Of a DNA stretch of 50,306 nt, positions 1 through 7,837 are shown in pieces (within the stretch, counting starts at the first letter, position 1; the number at the start of each line of letters is the position of its first letter). This DNA comes from a virus, in the IMG/VR virus record IMGVR_UViG_3300042558_002832, positions 1 to 50,306 of that record, one strand, 5' to 3'. Under the pieces are notes generated by a model, which did not search any database, was not told where the DNA came from, and saw nothing but the letters and a program-made list of their open reading frames with translations. The translations under genes and the position numbers were made by a program.

Positions 1-294
1 GGTTCCAAGTTCGACTAAACTTGAATTTGTGAAATGTGTTGTCTCTAAGAATCCGCCTTTTCTTATTTGTTCAAGTAGGTCATGTGCAGCTTCTGTTTGA
101 ATTAATTGCATAGCCGTATCTTTTGTTAATCTACCAGCTCTAATCATTTCATCCAATTGCCGAGAAGTTACTTGATGTCTAGATCTCAAAGTAATTATTT
201 CTGCAGGAACATTAATTACTCTATGTTCTATCGTATTAGGTCGTTCATCCTCGAATAACCAATTCCTTAATTTTTTCTTTAGCCAATTTTTCAT
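1..294 (-). CDS. Hypothetical protein, 3' part outside the window
   Basis: An open frame starts with ATG at 294 and runs off the left edge, so only the first 98 residues are visible. It begins MKNWLKKKLRNWLFEDERPN and continues with a charged, probably helical stretch containing RLTKDTAMQLIQTEAAHDLL. No family is recognised. The start lies one base beyond the stop of the UDP-glucose dehydrogenase-like gene, as expected for the next gene of the same operon. The lysine/tryptophan-rich N-terminus is not a signal peptide. Nothing visible gives its function. Confidence 0.75.
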   Translation of the reverse strand, partial: MKNWLKKKLRNWLFEDERPNTIEHRVINVPAEIITLRSRHQVTSRQLDEMIRAGRLTKDTAMQLIQTEAAHDLLEQIRKGGFLETTHFTNSSLVELGT

Positions 295-295
295 A

Positions 296-1153
296 TTAAT
301 CTTCGGATATTGCTCTACCTACTTGTTTAGTCCAATCTAAATCTGTACGGACTTGTGTATTCTTAGATATTGTTGCAGTTAACATTGTGGTATCGACATT
401 TAGTTGTTTTGCAAGGAATTGTAAAGCGGCAATATCTTTAGGGAAGCAATGTCCTCCAAAACCAAAGTCTCCATCTGGACCAGGAACTGACCAATGGGAA
501 TTACCTAAACGATCGTCATAACGAGCATATTCAATTACTTTGTCGTAATCTATATTTAGTCCTTGACATAGTTGATAAATTTCATTTGCATACGAAACTT
601 TCATTGCAAGAAATGTATTGGTTACATACTTGATAGTTTCTGCGATAGTTGATGATGTTTTAATAACCGGAACTTTAGGAAAAGCTTTCGAAAAGATACG
701 TTTAACTTCAGTAGATCCAGGTCTTTCACCTCCAACGATAATTCGATTTTGATTCAAATAATCATTAACTGCATTTGCCTCTGTTAGGAATTCTGGATTG
801 AAAACGATATCAAGCCATGAGTAAATTTTATTCAAATTTTCTGTTGTTCCTGGAGGAATTGTAGATTTGATAACTACAATGTAAGTATCTTTATTAAGTG
901 CTTTTACGCATTGAGAAATTTCATTTAGCGCTGAGCAAAGTATACCTAAATCACATTCTCCTGATTTTTTCATTGGTGTTGGAACGCAAAGAAATGCAAC
1001 ATCGGTCATTTCAACAACTTCGAAAATTGATCCAACATTGCTTGGTTTGTTTGGATCTTTATCAAAGCATTTTACATCAAAGTGGTTCTTCATACCTTCA
1101 CGAACAGCTGAACCAACAAAGCCCTGTCCGATAATTCCTAATGTTTCTTTCAT
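296..1153 (-). CDS. UDP-glucose/GDP-mannose 6-dehydrogenase-like protein, short form
   Basis: NAD-dependent sugar-nucleotide dehydrogenase that would oxidise C6 of a nucleotide hexose to the uronate in the cytoplasm. Seen in the 285 residues: N-terminal Rossmann motif GIIGQGFVG (about residues 6-14), STIPPGTT (about 97-104), NPEFLTE (about 119-125) and the catalytic cysteine motif GFGGHCFPKD (about 231-240). Family members usually have 390-440 residues with a C-terminal nucleotide-binding domain. Here the protein stops about 45 residues after the cysteine motif, so that domain is largely missing. There is no sign of a frameshift, and the neighbouring gene starts directly after the stop. Related short forms may use another substrate. 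It closes a run containing thioredoxin, RmlC-like and epimerase genes. Confidence 0.88.
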   Translation of the reverse strand: MKETLGIIGQGFVGSAVREGMKNHFDVKCFDKDPNKPSNVGSIFEVVEMTDVAFLCVPTPMKKSGECDLGILCSALNEISQCVKALNKDTYIVVIKSTIPPGTTENLNKIYSWLDIVFNPEFLTEANAVNDYLNQNRIIVGGERPGSTEVKRIFSKAFPKVPVIKTSSTIAETIKYVTNTFLAMKVSYANEIYQLCQGLNIDYDKVIEYARYDDRLGNSHWSVPGPDGDFGFGGHCFPKDIAALQFLAKQLNVDTTMLTATISKNTQVRTDLDWTKQVGRAISED

Positions 1154-1154
1154 A

Positions 1155-1286
1155 TTATTTTGTTAAGAGATTGTAAACTATAACTAATTGCAGAACAAGA
1201 ACTATGATTCCAATTCCAGTTCTGATTAATTCCATACGATGTTTGTATTTAGCTAATTTTTCTTCTATTGAATCTTTATTGTTCAT
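1155..1286 (-). CDS. Small single-span membrane protein
   Basis: A 43-residue protein starting MNNKDSIEEKLAKYKHR with one hydrophobic segment (GIGIIVLVLQLVIVYNLL) and a short lysine tail. The longer open frame begins at 1337, but its first 17 residues lie deep inside the thioredoxin gene. The ATG at 1286 leaves only an 11-base overlap and fits the tight packing here. The charged amphipathic N-terminus would stay in the cytoplasm. No family is recognised. A role in lysis or in membrane anchoring of the sugar enzymes is possible but not shown. Confidence 0.6.
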   Translation of the reverse strand: MNNKDSIEEKLAKYKHRMELIRTGIGIIVLVLQLVIVYNLLTK

Positions 1287-1557
1287 TTTTAATAGAGTTG
1301 ATAATCTTTTCGATTTCGGATTCCTGCATAACACCAATTTTTTTAGATACTAAAACTCCGTCTTTCATAAATACAAATGCCGGAATAGACATGATTTTAT
1401 GTTCTTTAGCATACTCAGGACTCGAATCGATATCAATAGAAGTGATTTGAGTATCAGATCCATCTACGTTATATTTCTTCTTTAAATTTTCGATCATCGG
1501 AGCAACCATTCTACAAGGTCCACACCAATCTGCACCAAATTTAATAACTTCTATCAT
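1276..1557 (-). CDS. Thioredoxin
   Basis: Small thiol-disulfide oxidoreductase of 93 residues with the redox motif WCGPC near residues 11-15 and the conserved cis-proline region MSIPAFVFMKDG near residues 56-67. Phage thioredoxins and glutaredoxins usually supply electrons to ribonucleotide reductase, and T4 has its own (nrdC), so a role in nucleotide metabolism together with the nearby thymidylate synthase is likely. It is slightly shorter than E. coli thioredoxin (109 residues), with a trimmed N-terminus. Its ATG overlaps the stop of the RmlC-like gene as ATGA, so the two are translationally coupled. Confidence 0.93.
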   Translation of the reverse strand: MIEVIKFGADWCGPCRMVAPMIENLKKKYNVDGSDTQITSIDIDSSPEYAKEHKIMSIPAFVFMKDGVLVSKKIGVMQESEIEKIINSIKNEQ

Positions 1558-2267
1558 TTTGTATTTGTTTTATTTTTATATGAATCTAGTAGTTTTACAT
1601 ATTCATCTTTAGACATGTATTGAGTATCTCCATTAGGAGCCATAACAATAAGATCATTTCCTCGGTCATCAATAACCTCTATTTCCCATTTCTTCAAATC
1701 AGAATAAGCCATTCGCATAACTTCATCTAAACTCGGTTTCGTAGTTTCTTGGTAATGAATTAAAGATTTTGCTCTACTATCTTTTTCGGATATAACAATA
1801 TCATCCATTAAGCACATGATGTTGTTAATTTCCTTGATAGAATTCCATGCAATAGATCCTTCATATTCAGGTCTATAATCTTCATCAACCATATATTGAA
1901 CGATCGTATCAGGTTCTCGTGTAAGAAATCCATGAGCAAATCCTTTAGGAATATAAACCGCATCTCCAGCATTAAGAACAAAGATATGAAATTCTCCAAA
2001 TGTAGTTGGATGTAGATCAACAGCAAAATCAATTATAGATCCTTGAATTACTTTTACCAGCTTGGTTTGCGGATGTGGATTTTGGTAATGCATACCTCTA
2101 AACGTATGCGCTTTTGGATTGATACTCAAATTAGTTTGTAACCAATCTTTTCTCAAACATAAATCATCCTTATGTGTGAATCTTATTGGAGTCGGTGTGA
2201 AAGTTCCTCTTTCATCATAGAAAACAGGAGACTTAATCACGAATGGTTTTTCTTTCATATTTAGCAT
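1554..2267 (-). CDS. dTDP-4-dehydrorhamnose 3,5-epimerase-like (RmlC family) with C-terminal extension
   Basis: Cupin enzyme of deoxysugar synthesis. Residues 1 to about 175 match RmlC: DERGTF, TFRGMHYQ (carrying the family's catalytic histidine), QTKLVKVIQGSIIDFAVDLH and the cupin motif YIPKGFAHGFLT. RmlC would epimerise dTDP-4-keto-6-deoxyglucose, the product of the RmlB-like enzyme encoded at 12645-13643. The last 60 residues, after SLIHYQETTKPS, form a charged extension absent from ordinary RmlC (about 180 residues); its function is unknown. An alternative start is the ATG at 2258. No RmlA or RmlD is visible in the window, so the pathway is either completed by the host or branches to another sugar. 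Confidence 0.87.
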   Translation of the reverse strand: MLNMKEKPFVIKSPVFYDERGTFTPTPIRFTHKDDLCLRKDWLQTNLSINPKAHTFRGMHYQNPHPQTKLVKVIQGSIIDFAVDLHPTTFGEFHIFVLNAGDAVYIPKGFAHGFLTREPDTIVQYMVDEDYRPEYEGSIAWNSIKEINNIMCLMDDIVISEKDSRAKSLIHYQETTKPSLDEVMRMAYSDLKKWEIEVIDDRGNDLIVMAPNGDTQYMSKDEYVKLLDSYKNKTNTK

Positions 2268-3103
2268 TCTTTAGTTTTTAATCTACTTACAATATCTTGT
2301 ATTCTTGCCCATATATCAACACCTATCGGAATTGACATGAGTGAAATTAAGAATTGGTTGATATATGCATACATGGATATTGATTGTCCTTGAGTTAGTC
2401 CTACATTTTTATGAGTAAAGACTATTAAAGCCAATACCAAGAATATGGTTTTTGTTGAATTTAAAGTTGCCCAATTCTTACCTTGAAGTGTTGATCCGAA
2501 TATAACAATTCTTCTTCGACGTTCAAAAAAAGTTTTTTCTTTAGACGTATCTCCTTCGGTTAGTATATCAATTTTTTGTTCATAGTGAGAATTTGCTAAT
2601 CTAGTACTTTGAGAAATCTTACGATAGAATTTATACACAATCATACATATGAAGGGTATACAAGCCAAAACTACAAAGCCAGTTGGAATATGTTCAATAA
2701 ATATAAAGAAAAGTGAACCAATAATTGTCATTATTGACATAATATAGTAAGGAACGTAGTCTTCAAAAAATGCAACTAACCAATTAGACATTTCGGTTCT
2801 AGCAATTCTGGAAGATGCATTAGAAGATTTATCATTTTCTAAATACTCAAAAACAATGTCATTGTAAATTCTAGTATAAACTTTGGTATCGTAAACCAGT
2901 CGTTTGTACATAAAAACGTTTGCTAGCAATTCTGTTCCTAAAAGAAACCAAATCCAAAAGTATTTCCCTGCTAACAAATCATCTATTGTTTTACCTAAAA
3001 GAAATGGCTCTATTAAGAATAGCAATTGATAGCCTACCATATAAAAATAGATAATCGACAATTTGCATTTGTTGGCTTTAAGAATATCGTAAATATATTT
3101 CAT
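2261..3103 (-). CDS. ABC-transporter transmembrane domain protein without ATPase domain
   Basis: A hydrophobic protein of 280 residues with about six membrane segments (for example SIIYFYMVGYQLLFLIEPFL, the YFWIWFLLGTELLANVF region, IMSIMTIIGSLFFIFI, TGFVVLACIPFICMIVY and a C-terminal pair). The layout resembles the membrane half of exporter-type ABC proteins, including the long intracellular helices (YRKISQSTRLANSHYEQKIDILTEG). There are no Walker A, signature or Walker B motifs, and no ATPase gene is adjacent. The start at 3103 (MKYIYDILK) is chosen because the longer frame to 3160 overlaps thymidylate synthase, whose stop ends at 3105. It could be a remnant, an inhibitor of a host exporter, or a flippase-like partner for the glycan genes. 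Confidence 0.72.
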   Translation of the reverse strand: MKYIYDILKANKCKLSIIYFYMVGYQLLFLIEPFLLGKTIDDLLAGKYFWIWFLLGTELLANVFMYKRLVYDTKVYTRIYNDIVFEYLENDKSSNASSRIARTEMSNWLVAFFEDYVPYYIMSIMTIIGSLFFIFIEHIPTGFVVLACIPFICMIVYKFYRKISQSTRLANSHYEQKIDILTEGDTSKEKTFFERRRRIVIFGSTLQGKNWATLNSTKTIFLVLALIVFTHKNVGLTQGQSISMYAYINQFLISLMSIPIGVDIWARIQDIVSRLKTKEC

Positions 3104-3104
3104 A

Positions 3105-4232
3105 CTAGTTGCTAAGAGGTGCTTTAATAGTTGAATGTGATTGATAGTTTTCAATTTCAAAATCAGTATTATCTAAATGAGTCACTAATGAAACATCTTC
3201 CGATAATGATTTATAAAAGGCTTCAGTCTTCATATGTTTTAGTTTTGGTAATTCGTAAGGTTCTCTACCAATTTGTTTATCAACTTGTTCAAAGTGATCG
3301 TTATAAATATGAACATCTCCAAGTTGTCCTATAAGCTGATCAGGAACCATATTCACTGCTTTAGCAATGATTTCTAATAACAGGCCGTAAGATGCAATGT
3401 TGAATGGTAAACCTAAGAATGTATCTACTGAACGTTGATTCCACATTAAAGAGATTGCTCGTTTAGGAACATTTAATTTATCTAAATTTTCATTATCAAT
3501 ATTATCTTCTGGGAAAACCGTATTACCATTTTTACCATACCAATAAAGATTTCTTTCCCTTAAACTCAACTCTCTTGTATAAACTTGAAATCCATAATGA
3601 CAAGGTGGAAGTGTCATTTGGTCTAATTCACCTGGATTCCATGCACTAACCATTAATCGTCTACTATCAGGATTTGTTTTAAGGTCGTTGATTAGGTTTG
3701 CGATTTGGTCTATATAGGTTTCAGTATATTCTCCATTGCTGTATCTATATCCTCCAGGTATCTTTCGATTAGGATCTAACTCATCATTTATGGATACGGT
3801 CCAATGTCTCCATTGCTTACCGTATATAGGTCCTAGATCTCCATACCACTTATTGAATTCATCATCGGTCATAATCTTCTCTTCGAATTCTTTTTGAGTA
3901 AGACGTTTTGGGTATGGTGCACTAAATGGTGGATGTTCTCGGTCAAAATCTTTATCGTATACTCGATAAGCATCACCAGTCCATATATGACAGTTGTGTT
4001 CTAAAAGGTAACGAAGGTCAGTCCGTCCTTGTAGAAACCAAAGCATTTCGGTTACAATTCCTCTAAAGTACATTTTCTTTGTGGTTAGTAGAGGAAAACC
4101 TTCTGCCATGTTATGACGAATTGTATATCCAAAAATAGAACGAGTTCCAGTACCCGTCCTATCTTCTTTACTAACACCAAATTCTTTAATAGTCTTTAGG
4201 AGATCTATGTATTGTTTGTCTAATGTATTCAT
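3105..4232 (-). CDS. thyA: Thymidylate synthase
   Basis: Converts dUMP to dTMP with methylene-tetrahydrofolate for phage DNA synthesis. Motifs: EDRTGTGT near residue 23, FPLLTTKK, GDLGPIYGKQWR, DSRRLMVSAWNPGELDQM, the nucleophilic cysteine in LPPCHYGFQVY, and RSVDTFLGLPFNIASYG. With 375 residues it is about 110 longer than E. coli ThyA (264). The extra length lies in insertions after NCHIWTGDAYRVYDKDF, after HWTVSINDELDPNRK and after the catalytic cysteine (ELSLRERNLYWYGKN...). The catalytic core is intact, so activity is expected. The canonical RSCD is RSVD here. The start forms a TAATG overlap with the vWA gene. Confidence 0.96.
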   Translation of the reverse strand: MNTLDKQYIDLLKTIKEFGVSKEDRTGTGTRSIFGYTIRHNMAEGFPLLTTKKMYFRGIVTEMLWFLQGRTDLRYLLEHNCHIWTGDAYRVYDKDFDREHPPFSAPYPKRLTQKEFEEKIMTDDEFNKWYGDLGPIYGKQWRHWTVSINDELDPNRKIPGGYRYSNGEYTETYIDQIANLINDLKTNPDSRRLMVSAWNPGELDQMTLPPCHYGFQVYTRELSLRERNLYWYGKNGNTVFPEDNIDNENLDKLNVPKRAISLMWNQRSVDTFLGLPFNIASYGLLLEIIAKAVNMVPDQLIGQLGDVHIYNDHFEQVDKQIGREPYELPKLKHMKTEAFYKSLSEDVSLVTHLDNTDFEIENYQSHSTIKAPLSN

Positions 4233-4930
4233 TATTTGTTAACGTCTTTACGATCTTCGTCATTGAAATTTAAAGCATCTTGAACTGCAGAATAATCGGA
4301 TTCACTAAATTTAGCAGAACGGAACATTGCAACTTTACTCGACATATTCATGTATACACTATTCACTGAATTGGCATTTGCATTGTAATTAATACTATTT
4401 CCTGCATTAATACCCATTGCTCCTCCAGCTGCAATTGCATCTTGATTAGCACCTAGGAATAAGAAATTCCATCCTGAACTTTTCTTCTTTTCGATAAGAT
4501 CAAAAACTCCTTTTTGATTGAACTCTCTACTTGCATTTTCATGACCATCAGTAATGATTACAAATACAACATCGTCATCAGTTTTTAACTCATTGATAGT
4601 CTTACCAACTGCATCGAATAAGGCAGTAGTTGCACGAGGAACGAAAGTCTCTCCATCAATAAGATCCGCAACTTCCGAAATAGGTTTTGATTTGTAATCA
4701 ATTTGATATTGATTGTCAAATTGAACTAGAGTCATGTAAGCTTCACCTTCAGCAGCTTTTTGTTCTTTAATAAACGAATTCAATCCATTTACCGTAGCTT
4801 CTGAAATAGAACCCATAGAACCGCTTCGGTCTAGAACTACTACAATCTGAGTAGGTTTTGTTGAATCGTTAACGATTTCTGTAACGACTTTAGTGGTTGT
4901 AGTCGTTGTTGTAATTTTCTTTTTAGCCAT
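4232..4930 (-). CDS. von Willebrand factor A (vWA) domain protein
   Basis: A 232-residue cytoplasmic protein. A threonine-rich N-terminus (KKKITTTTTTTKVV) is followed by a vWA domain with an intact metal-ion-dependent adhesion site: VVVLDRSGSMG (DxSxS), a threonine in PRATTALFDAV and an aspartate in VIITDGHENAS. It is closest in type to TerY-like or other soluble vWA proteins that bind protein partners. No membrane segment or signal peptide is present, so it is not a surface adhesin. It is translationally coupled to thyA. The partner and role are unknown. Confidence 0.88.
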   Translation of the reverse strand: MAKKKITTTTTTTKVVTEIVNDSTKPTQIVVVLDRSGSMGSISEATVNGLNSFIKEQKAAEGEAYMTLVQFDNQYQIDYKSKPISEVADLIDGETFVPRATTALFDAVGKTINELKTDDDVVFVIITDGHENASREFNQKGVFDLIEKKKSSGWNFLFLGANQDAIAAGGAMGINAGNSINYNANANSVNSVYMNMSSKVAMFRSAKFSESDYSAVQDALNFNDEDRKDVNK

Positions 4931-4938
4931 TTTGTATT

Positions 4939-5865
4939 TTATTTTATTTTATGACGTGGTGATGCATGGAGTACTACAAATCCATTGTTCATTTCTAGTC
5001 CTTGACGGTTTGCAACATATTCAAGAAGATTTTTCGTAGCTCTCCAATTTAATAGAGTCTCTGTTTTCTTCCATTCCGATTCCGTATGAAGACCTTCATT
5101 TTTTCTTAAAGGAACGAATTGAATTTGATCCATATCTCCATCTACTATGAATTTAGCTAGATCTATAATTTTGATAGGTTCACCTCTACCTAAATCGAAG
5201 TTATGTCCTTTCCATTGACCTTCAGATATTTTAATCAATCCATCACATATATCATCAACATGAGTAAAATCTCTGGATTGTTGACCATCTCCTACAACCG
5301 TAAGTTTTTCGTTGTTGAGGTATTGTCTTAAGAATTTTTCAGTAACCGTTGCAAATTCACCATTTCGAGGTTCTCTAGGACCATATACATTGTAAAAGGT
5401 AGCCATTCCTATATTCATTCCATAGATTTCAGCATACATTCTACAAGCATCTTCTCCAACAACCTTGGAGAAAGTATAAGGAGTAATTAAGTGAGATCCA
5501 TGATTTTTAGATGATGTAGTTGCATATACAAATGATTTGCAACCGGACTGTCTAGCAAAATCAAGAACTTCTACAGTTCCCATTGCATTTGACCAGAACC
5601 AATGTGCAGGAGCATCAAATGAAGGTTGAATCCTAGCTTCTGCGGCTAAATGGAAAATAGTATCGAATTTTTTAGAACCCATAAGTTCTCTTATTTCTTG
5701 AATATCTCCATATACATATTCAACATTTTCATTTATGTATGATGATGAAGAGGAAATAGATGACATATTATCGATGACTATAACTTCGTTGCCTTGATCT
5801 ACTAACTTATCAACTAAATTAGAACCGACGAATCCAAGTCCTCCGGTGACTAATACTTTTTTCAT
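4939..5865 (-). CDS. NAD-dependent epimerase/dehydratase (extended SDR)
   Basis: Nucleotide-sugar epimerase or dehydratase of 308 residues. Seen: VTGGLGFVGSNLVDKL (NAD-binding glycine motif, residues 6-21), D-rich VIDNMSS, FHLAAEAR, the active-site Tyr-Lys pair in YTFSK, YNVYGPREP, and the C-terminal DFTHVDDICDGL typical of UDP-glucose 4-epimerase-like and GDP-mannose dehydratase-like enzymes. The exact substrate cannot be read from sequence. It is one of three extended SDR enzymes in the window, with those at 12645 and 38395. Its start overlaps the stop of the preceding small gene as ATGA. Confidence 0.9.
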   Translation of the reverse strand: MKKVLVTGGLGFVGSNLVDKLVDQGNEVIVIDNMSSISSSSSYINENVEYVYGDIQEIRELMGSKKFDTIFHLAAEARIQPSFDAPAHWFWSNAMGTVEVLDFARQSGCKSFVYATTSSKNHGSHLITPYTFSKVVGEDACRMYAEIYGMNIGMATFYNVYGPREPRNGEFATVTEKFLRQYLNNEKLTVVGDGQQSRDFTHVDDICDGLIKISEGQWKGHNFDLGRGEPIKIIDLAKFIVDGDMDQIQFVPLRKNEGLHTESEWKKTETLLNWRATKNLLEYVANRQGLEMNNGFVVLHASPRHKIK

Positions 5866-6113
5866 TTTTTAACAATTTTAGATTCTAATAAATTTAGTAG
5901 TGATTGTACTTCAGAAAAGGTATGAAATCTTATTGAAGGATCCGTATTGAAGATCTCAACAAACCATTGATTGCCTTTTTCTTCTGATTTTGTGTTTGTG
6001 ATTAATGATAACCCATCTACTACGTCAAGAGCATAGTAGTAATCATCGTCCCCTTCAAATTCGTTAATCATGCATTTTTCGAATCGTAGAAGATCTATTT
6101 CTCTTTCAGTCAT
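5862..6113 (-). CDS. Small acidic hypothetical protein
   Basis: An 83-residue acidic protein (MTEREIDLLRFEKCMINEFE then GDDDYYYALDVVDGLSLITN) with alternating strands and a C-terminal helix. No family is recognised. A strong terminator lies upstream (6131-6160) and a CATATAA motif ends 11 bases before its ATG, so it probably opens a transcription unit that continues into the epimerase gene. No secretion signal or membrane segment is present. Confidence 0.72.
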   Translation of the reverse strand: MTEREIDLLRFEKCMINEFEGDDDYYYALDVVDGLSLITNTKSEEKGNQWFVEIFNTDPSIRFHTFSEVQSLLNLLESKIVKK

Positions 6114-6130
6114 TGTTTATTTTTTATATG

Positions 6131-6160
6131 AAAAAAGCCAGGGATTTGATTCCCTGGCTT
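6131..6160 (-). terminator. Rho-independent terminator
   Basis: A perfect 10-bp stem (6135-6144 with 6151-6160, AAGCCAGGGA type) with a 6-base loop. On the transcribed strand it is followed by a run of six T. It sits downstream of the gene ending at 6184 and upstream of the small gene starting at 6113, separating two transcription units. Confidence 0.92.
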
Positions 6161-6183
6161 ATAAAATTGTTAATAGAAATTGC

Positions 6184-6474
6184 TTATTTGCTTAGTGCAT
6201 CAATTTCTTTATCGATTTCTGATTGTCGATTAACGTCGAGAATTTTACGATCAGTTGATTGTATCATTCGTTTTTCTGACTTAAGACCTTCAATTTGTAG
6301 TTCCTTTTTTGTTACCGTAATAGCTTCTAGCGAATCTATTTTATTTGAAAGTGTATCGAGTCTTTTGTTAACTGTCTTTGTTGGATTTCCACAAGTATTG
6401 AAGAAAGTAACAATCAACAAAAATAAGGCTAATTTGTTAAAATGTTTTTCTACGAATTGTTCAAATTTATTCAT
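6184..6474 (-). CDS. Membrane-anchored coiled-coil protein, possible lipoprotein
   Basis: A protein of 96 residues starting MNKFEQFVEKHFNK, then a hydrophobic segment LALFLLIVTFFNTC and a charged coiled-coil tail (KRLDTLSNKIDSLEAITV and following). FNTC-G may be a lipobox, so it could be a lipoprotein rather than an integral anchor. The ATG at 6474 is preferred over the upstream frame opening at 6552, because it leaves an 8-base overlap with the preceding zinc-ribbon-like gene. The small, anchored and helical build recalls spanin or tail-accessory proteins, but no family was recognised. Confidence 0.65.
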   Translation of the reverse strand: MNKFEQFVEKHFNKLALFLLIVTFFNTCGNPTKTVNKRLDTLSNKIDSLEAITVTKKELQIEGLKSEKRMIQSTDRKILDVNRQSEIDKEIDALSK

Positions 6475-6697
6475 TTTTCTTCTTTTTTGTTTTACCTTTT
6501 GGTGTGTATTGAGGAGTTTTTGCGTTGTAGTAATCATCAATATAACAATCACATACTTTCTCAGATTCTCCGCATTTTGGACATGTCATAGCTACTGAAG
6601 GATCAATTGGCGGCAAATCAGGTTTAACTTCCTCGATTTTATGAGCGTCGTTTTTCTTCTTTTCGCTAATGTACTGTATAAATTTCTTAAAAGGCAT
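6467..6697 (-). CDS. Small putative zinc-binding protein
   Basis: A 76-residue basic protein with the cysteine cluster CPKCGESEKVCDC near residues 39-51, which could bind one zinc ion, and a very lysine-rich tail. The N-terminus MPFKKFIQYISE resembles the T4 capsid-targeting pattern (MKTYQEFIAE), with Glu at the position where the prohead protease would cut. This is weaker evidence than for the two enzymes at 25420 and 30569. A GATAAATAA motif lies upstream at 6712-6720. No function can be assigned. Confidence 0.68.
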   Translation of the reverse strand: MPFKKFIQYISEKKKNDAHKIEEVKPDLPPIDPSVAMTCPKCGESEKVCDCYIDDYYNAKTPQYTPKGKTKKKKNE

Positions 6698-6715
6698 TTT
6701 AGTCTTTTAAGTTAT

Positions 6716-7252
6716 TTATCCTTGGAACGATGGATTTTGCTTTTGTAAACCTTCAACTAATTTCTCTACTGAGATTCCTTGTTCGGTAGCAACCAATTCT
6801 AAAGAAAGATCTTTAAGGTTTTGACGATCAGTATTAATTTCTGTCATTGAAATTGCAAATTGATCGCAAATTTGGCGGAAGAATCGAGCACTATCTACTC
6901 CAGTAGATACATGATTTTTCAAGAAGTGAAAAAGAGCCTCGATAATCTCAACTTTAACTTTACCATCAAGATTTCCTTTCTTGTTAACTTGAGATTTCAA
7001 TGTATCATAAGTTTCAGAAATTGCATATGATTCGTAACCTTTCCATTGGAAGTTAGGATATACTGATTCGAATAAATGAGTAGTTTGTTCTGCGTTTAAT
7101 AACACAGCATACTCTTTAGAGTTCAATTGATTTTGTAACAAATCGAATTTTTCTGTCAATTCAGCAACTTTCTTTTTGTCGATTTTCGGTGCAGTTTGAG
7201 GTGCATTCGAGTTTTCTGAAGTTGGTACTTCGTTAGCTTTGATAACTTTCAT
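6716..7252 (-). CDS. Hypothetical phage protein, 178 residues
   Basis: A soluble, mostly helical protein. A flexible N-terminus (SENSNAPQTAPKIDKKK) is followed by helices such as VAELTEKFDLLQNQLNSKEY and, near the C-terminus, LSLELVATEQGISVEKLVEG. No catalytic motif, membrane segment or known domain was recognised. A CATATAA motif is found 42 bases before the ATG in a short AT-rich leader (7253-7300), so it may have its own promoter. The composition matches the neighbouring phage genes. Confidence 0.75.
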   Translation of the reverse strand: MKVIKANEVPTSENSNAPQTAPKIDKKKVAELTEKFDLLQNQLNSKEYAVLLNAEQTTHLFESVYPNFQWKGYESYAISETYDTLKSQVNKKGNLDGKVKVEIIEALFHFLKNHVSTGVDSARFFRQICDQFAISMTEINTDRQNLKDLSLELVATEQGISVEKLVEGLQKQNPSFQG

Positions 7253-7300
7253 AATTTACTTTTTATTTGTTTTTAAAGATTTTTAATTTATATGTTAGAT

Positions 7301-7837
7301 TTAGTTTGATGTTTCAAAAATTTTTGCAATCAATATATCGTTTTTTCCTAGATCCGTATCAATCATTTCAAATTCATAATTCTCGTTGATTTCTTTAATC
7401 ATTTTTTTGATAGAATCTAAAGGTAATATCCATTCAGTACCAGCCAATCTAATATCGTCAATCATGATTACATGGTTTTTTATCTTGTGAGATTTTATCC
7501 AATTTAGTTCTTCTTCTAACGGACAGTATTTATCGCCTTTTGCAGTATTTCCTCCACTATAATGACCGTCCAACCAAAAGATAATCTTTTCGTTGATGTT
7601 TTTTATTACGGATCCTAATATATCCGATGAACTTCCTAAGTGAATATGAACATTAGGATTGTTTTCGAATCGAGTTTTAACTAGGGAATGATAAAAATCA
7701 GACAATTCTATTGAATGAACTTCTTTAAAATTACAAAGTGATGCACTATATGTAGTATCTCCTTGATATGATCCGGTTTCTACAAAGACTTGTGAATCTC
7801 CGGCATGAGTTTTGATAAAATCGGTTGTTATTTTCAT
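7301..7837 (-). CDS. Class I SAM-dependent methyltransferase-like protein
   Basis: A protein of 178 residues with a Rossmann-like methyltransferase fold. FVETGSYQGDTT (residues 18-29) is the glycine-rich SAM loop, VHSIELSDF the acidic end of strand 2, and IFWLDGHYSGG and VIMIDDIRL resemble later strands of sugar or peptide methyltransferases. It lies in a run of glycosyltransferase and methyltransferase genes and overlaps the fucosyltransferase gene as ATGA, so it probably modifies the same glycan. The substrate is unknown. A non-catalytic role is possible, as several motifs are loose. Confidence 0.72.
   Translation of the reverse strand: MKITTDFIKTHAGDSQVFVETGSYQGDTTYSASLCNFKEVHSIELSDFYHSLVKTRFENNPNVHIHLGSSSDILGSVIKNINEKIIFWLDGHYSGGNTAKGDKYCPLEEELNWIKSHKIKNHVIMIDDIRLAGTEWILPLDSIKKMIKEINENYEFEMIDTDLGKNDILIAKIFETSN

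Noticed and set aside
3104-3160. Longer N-terminus for the ABC membrane protein
   Set aside because: It overlaps the end of thymidylate synthase in another frame; ATG at 3103 directly follows the thyA stop.
6113-6598. Plus-strand frame of 161 residues
   Set aside because: It crosses a minus-strand terminator and two minus-strand genes with better starts and plausible protein features; the composition is that of a shadow frame.
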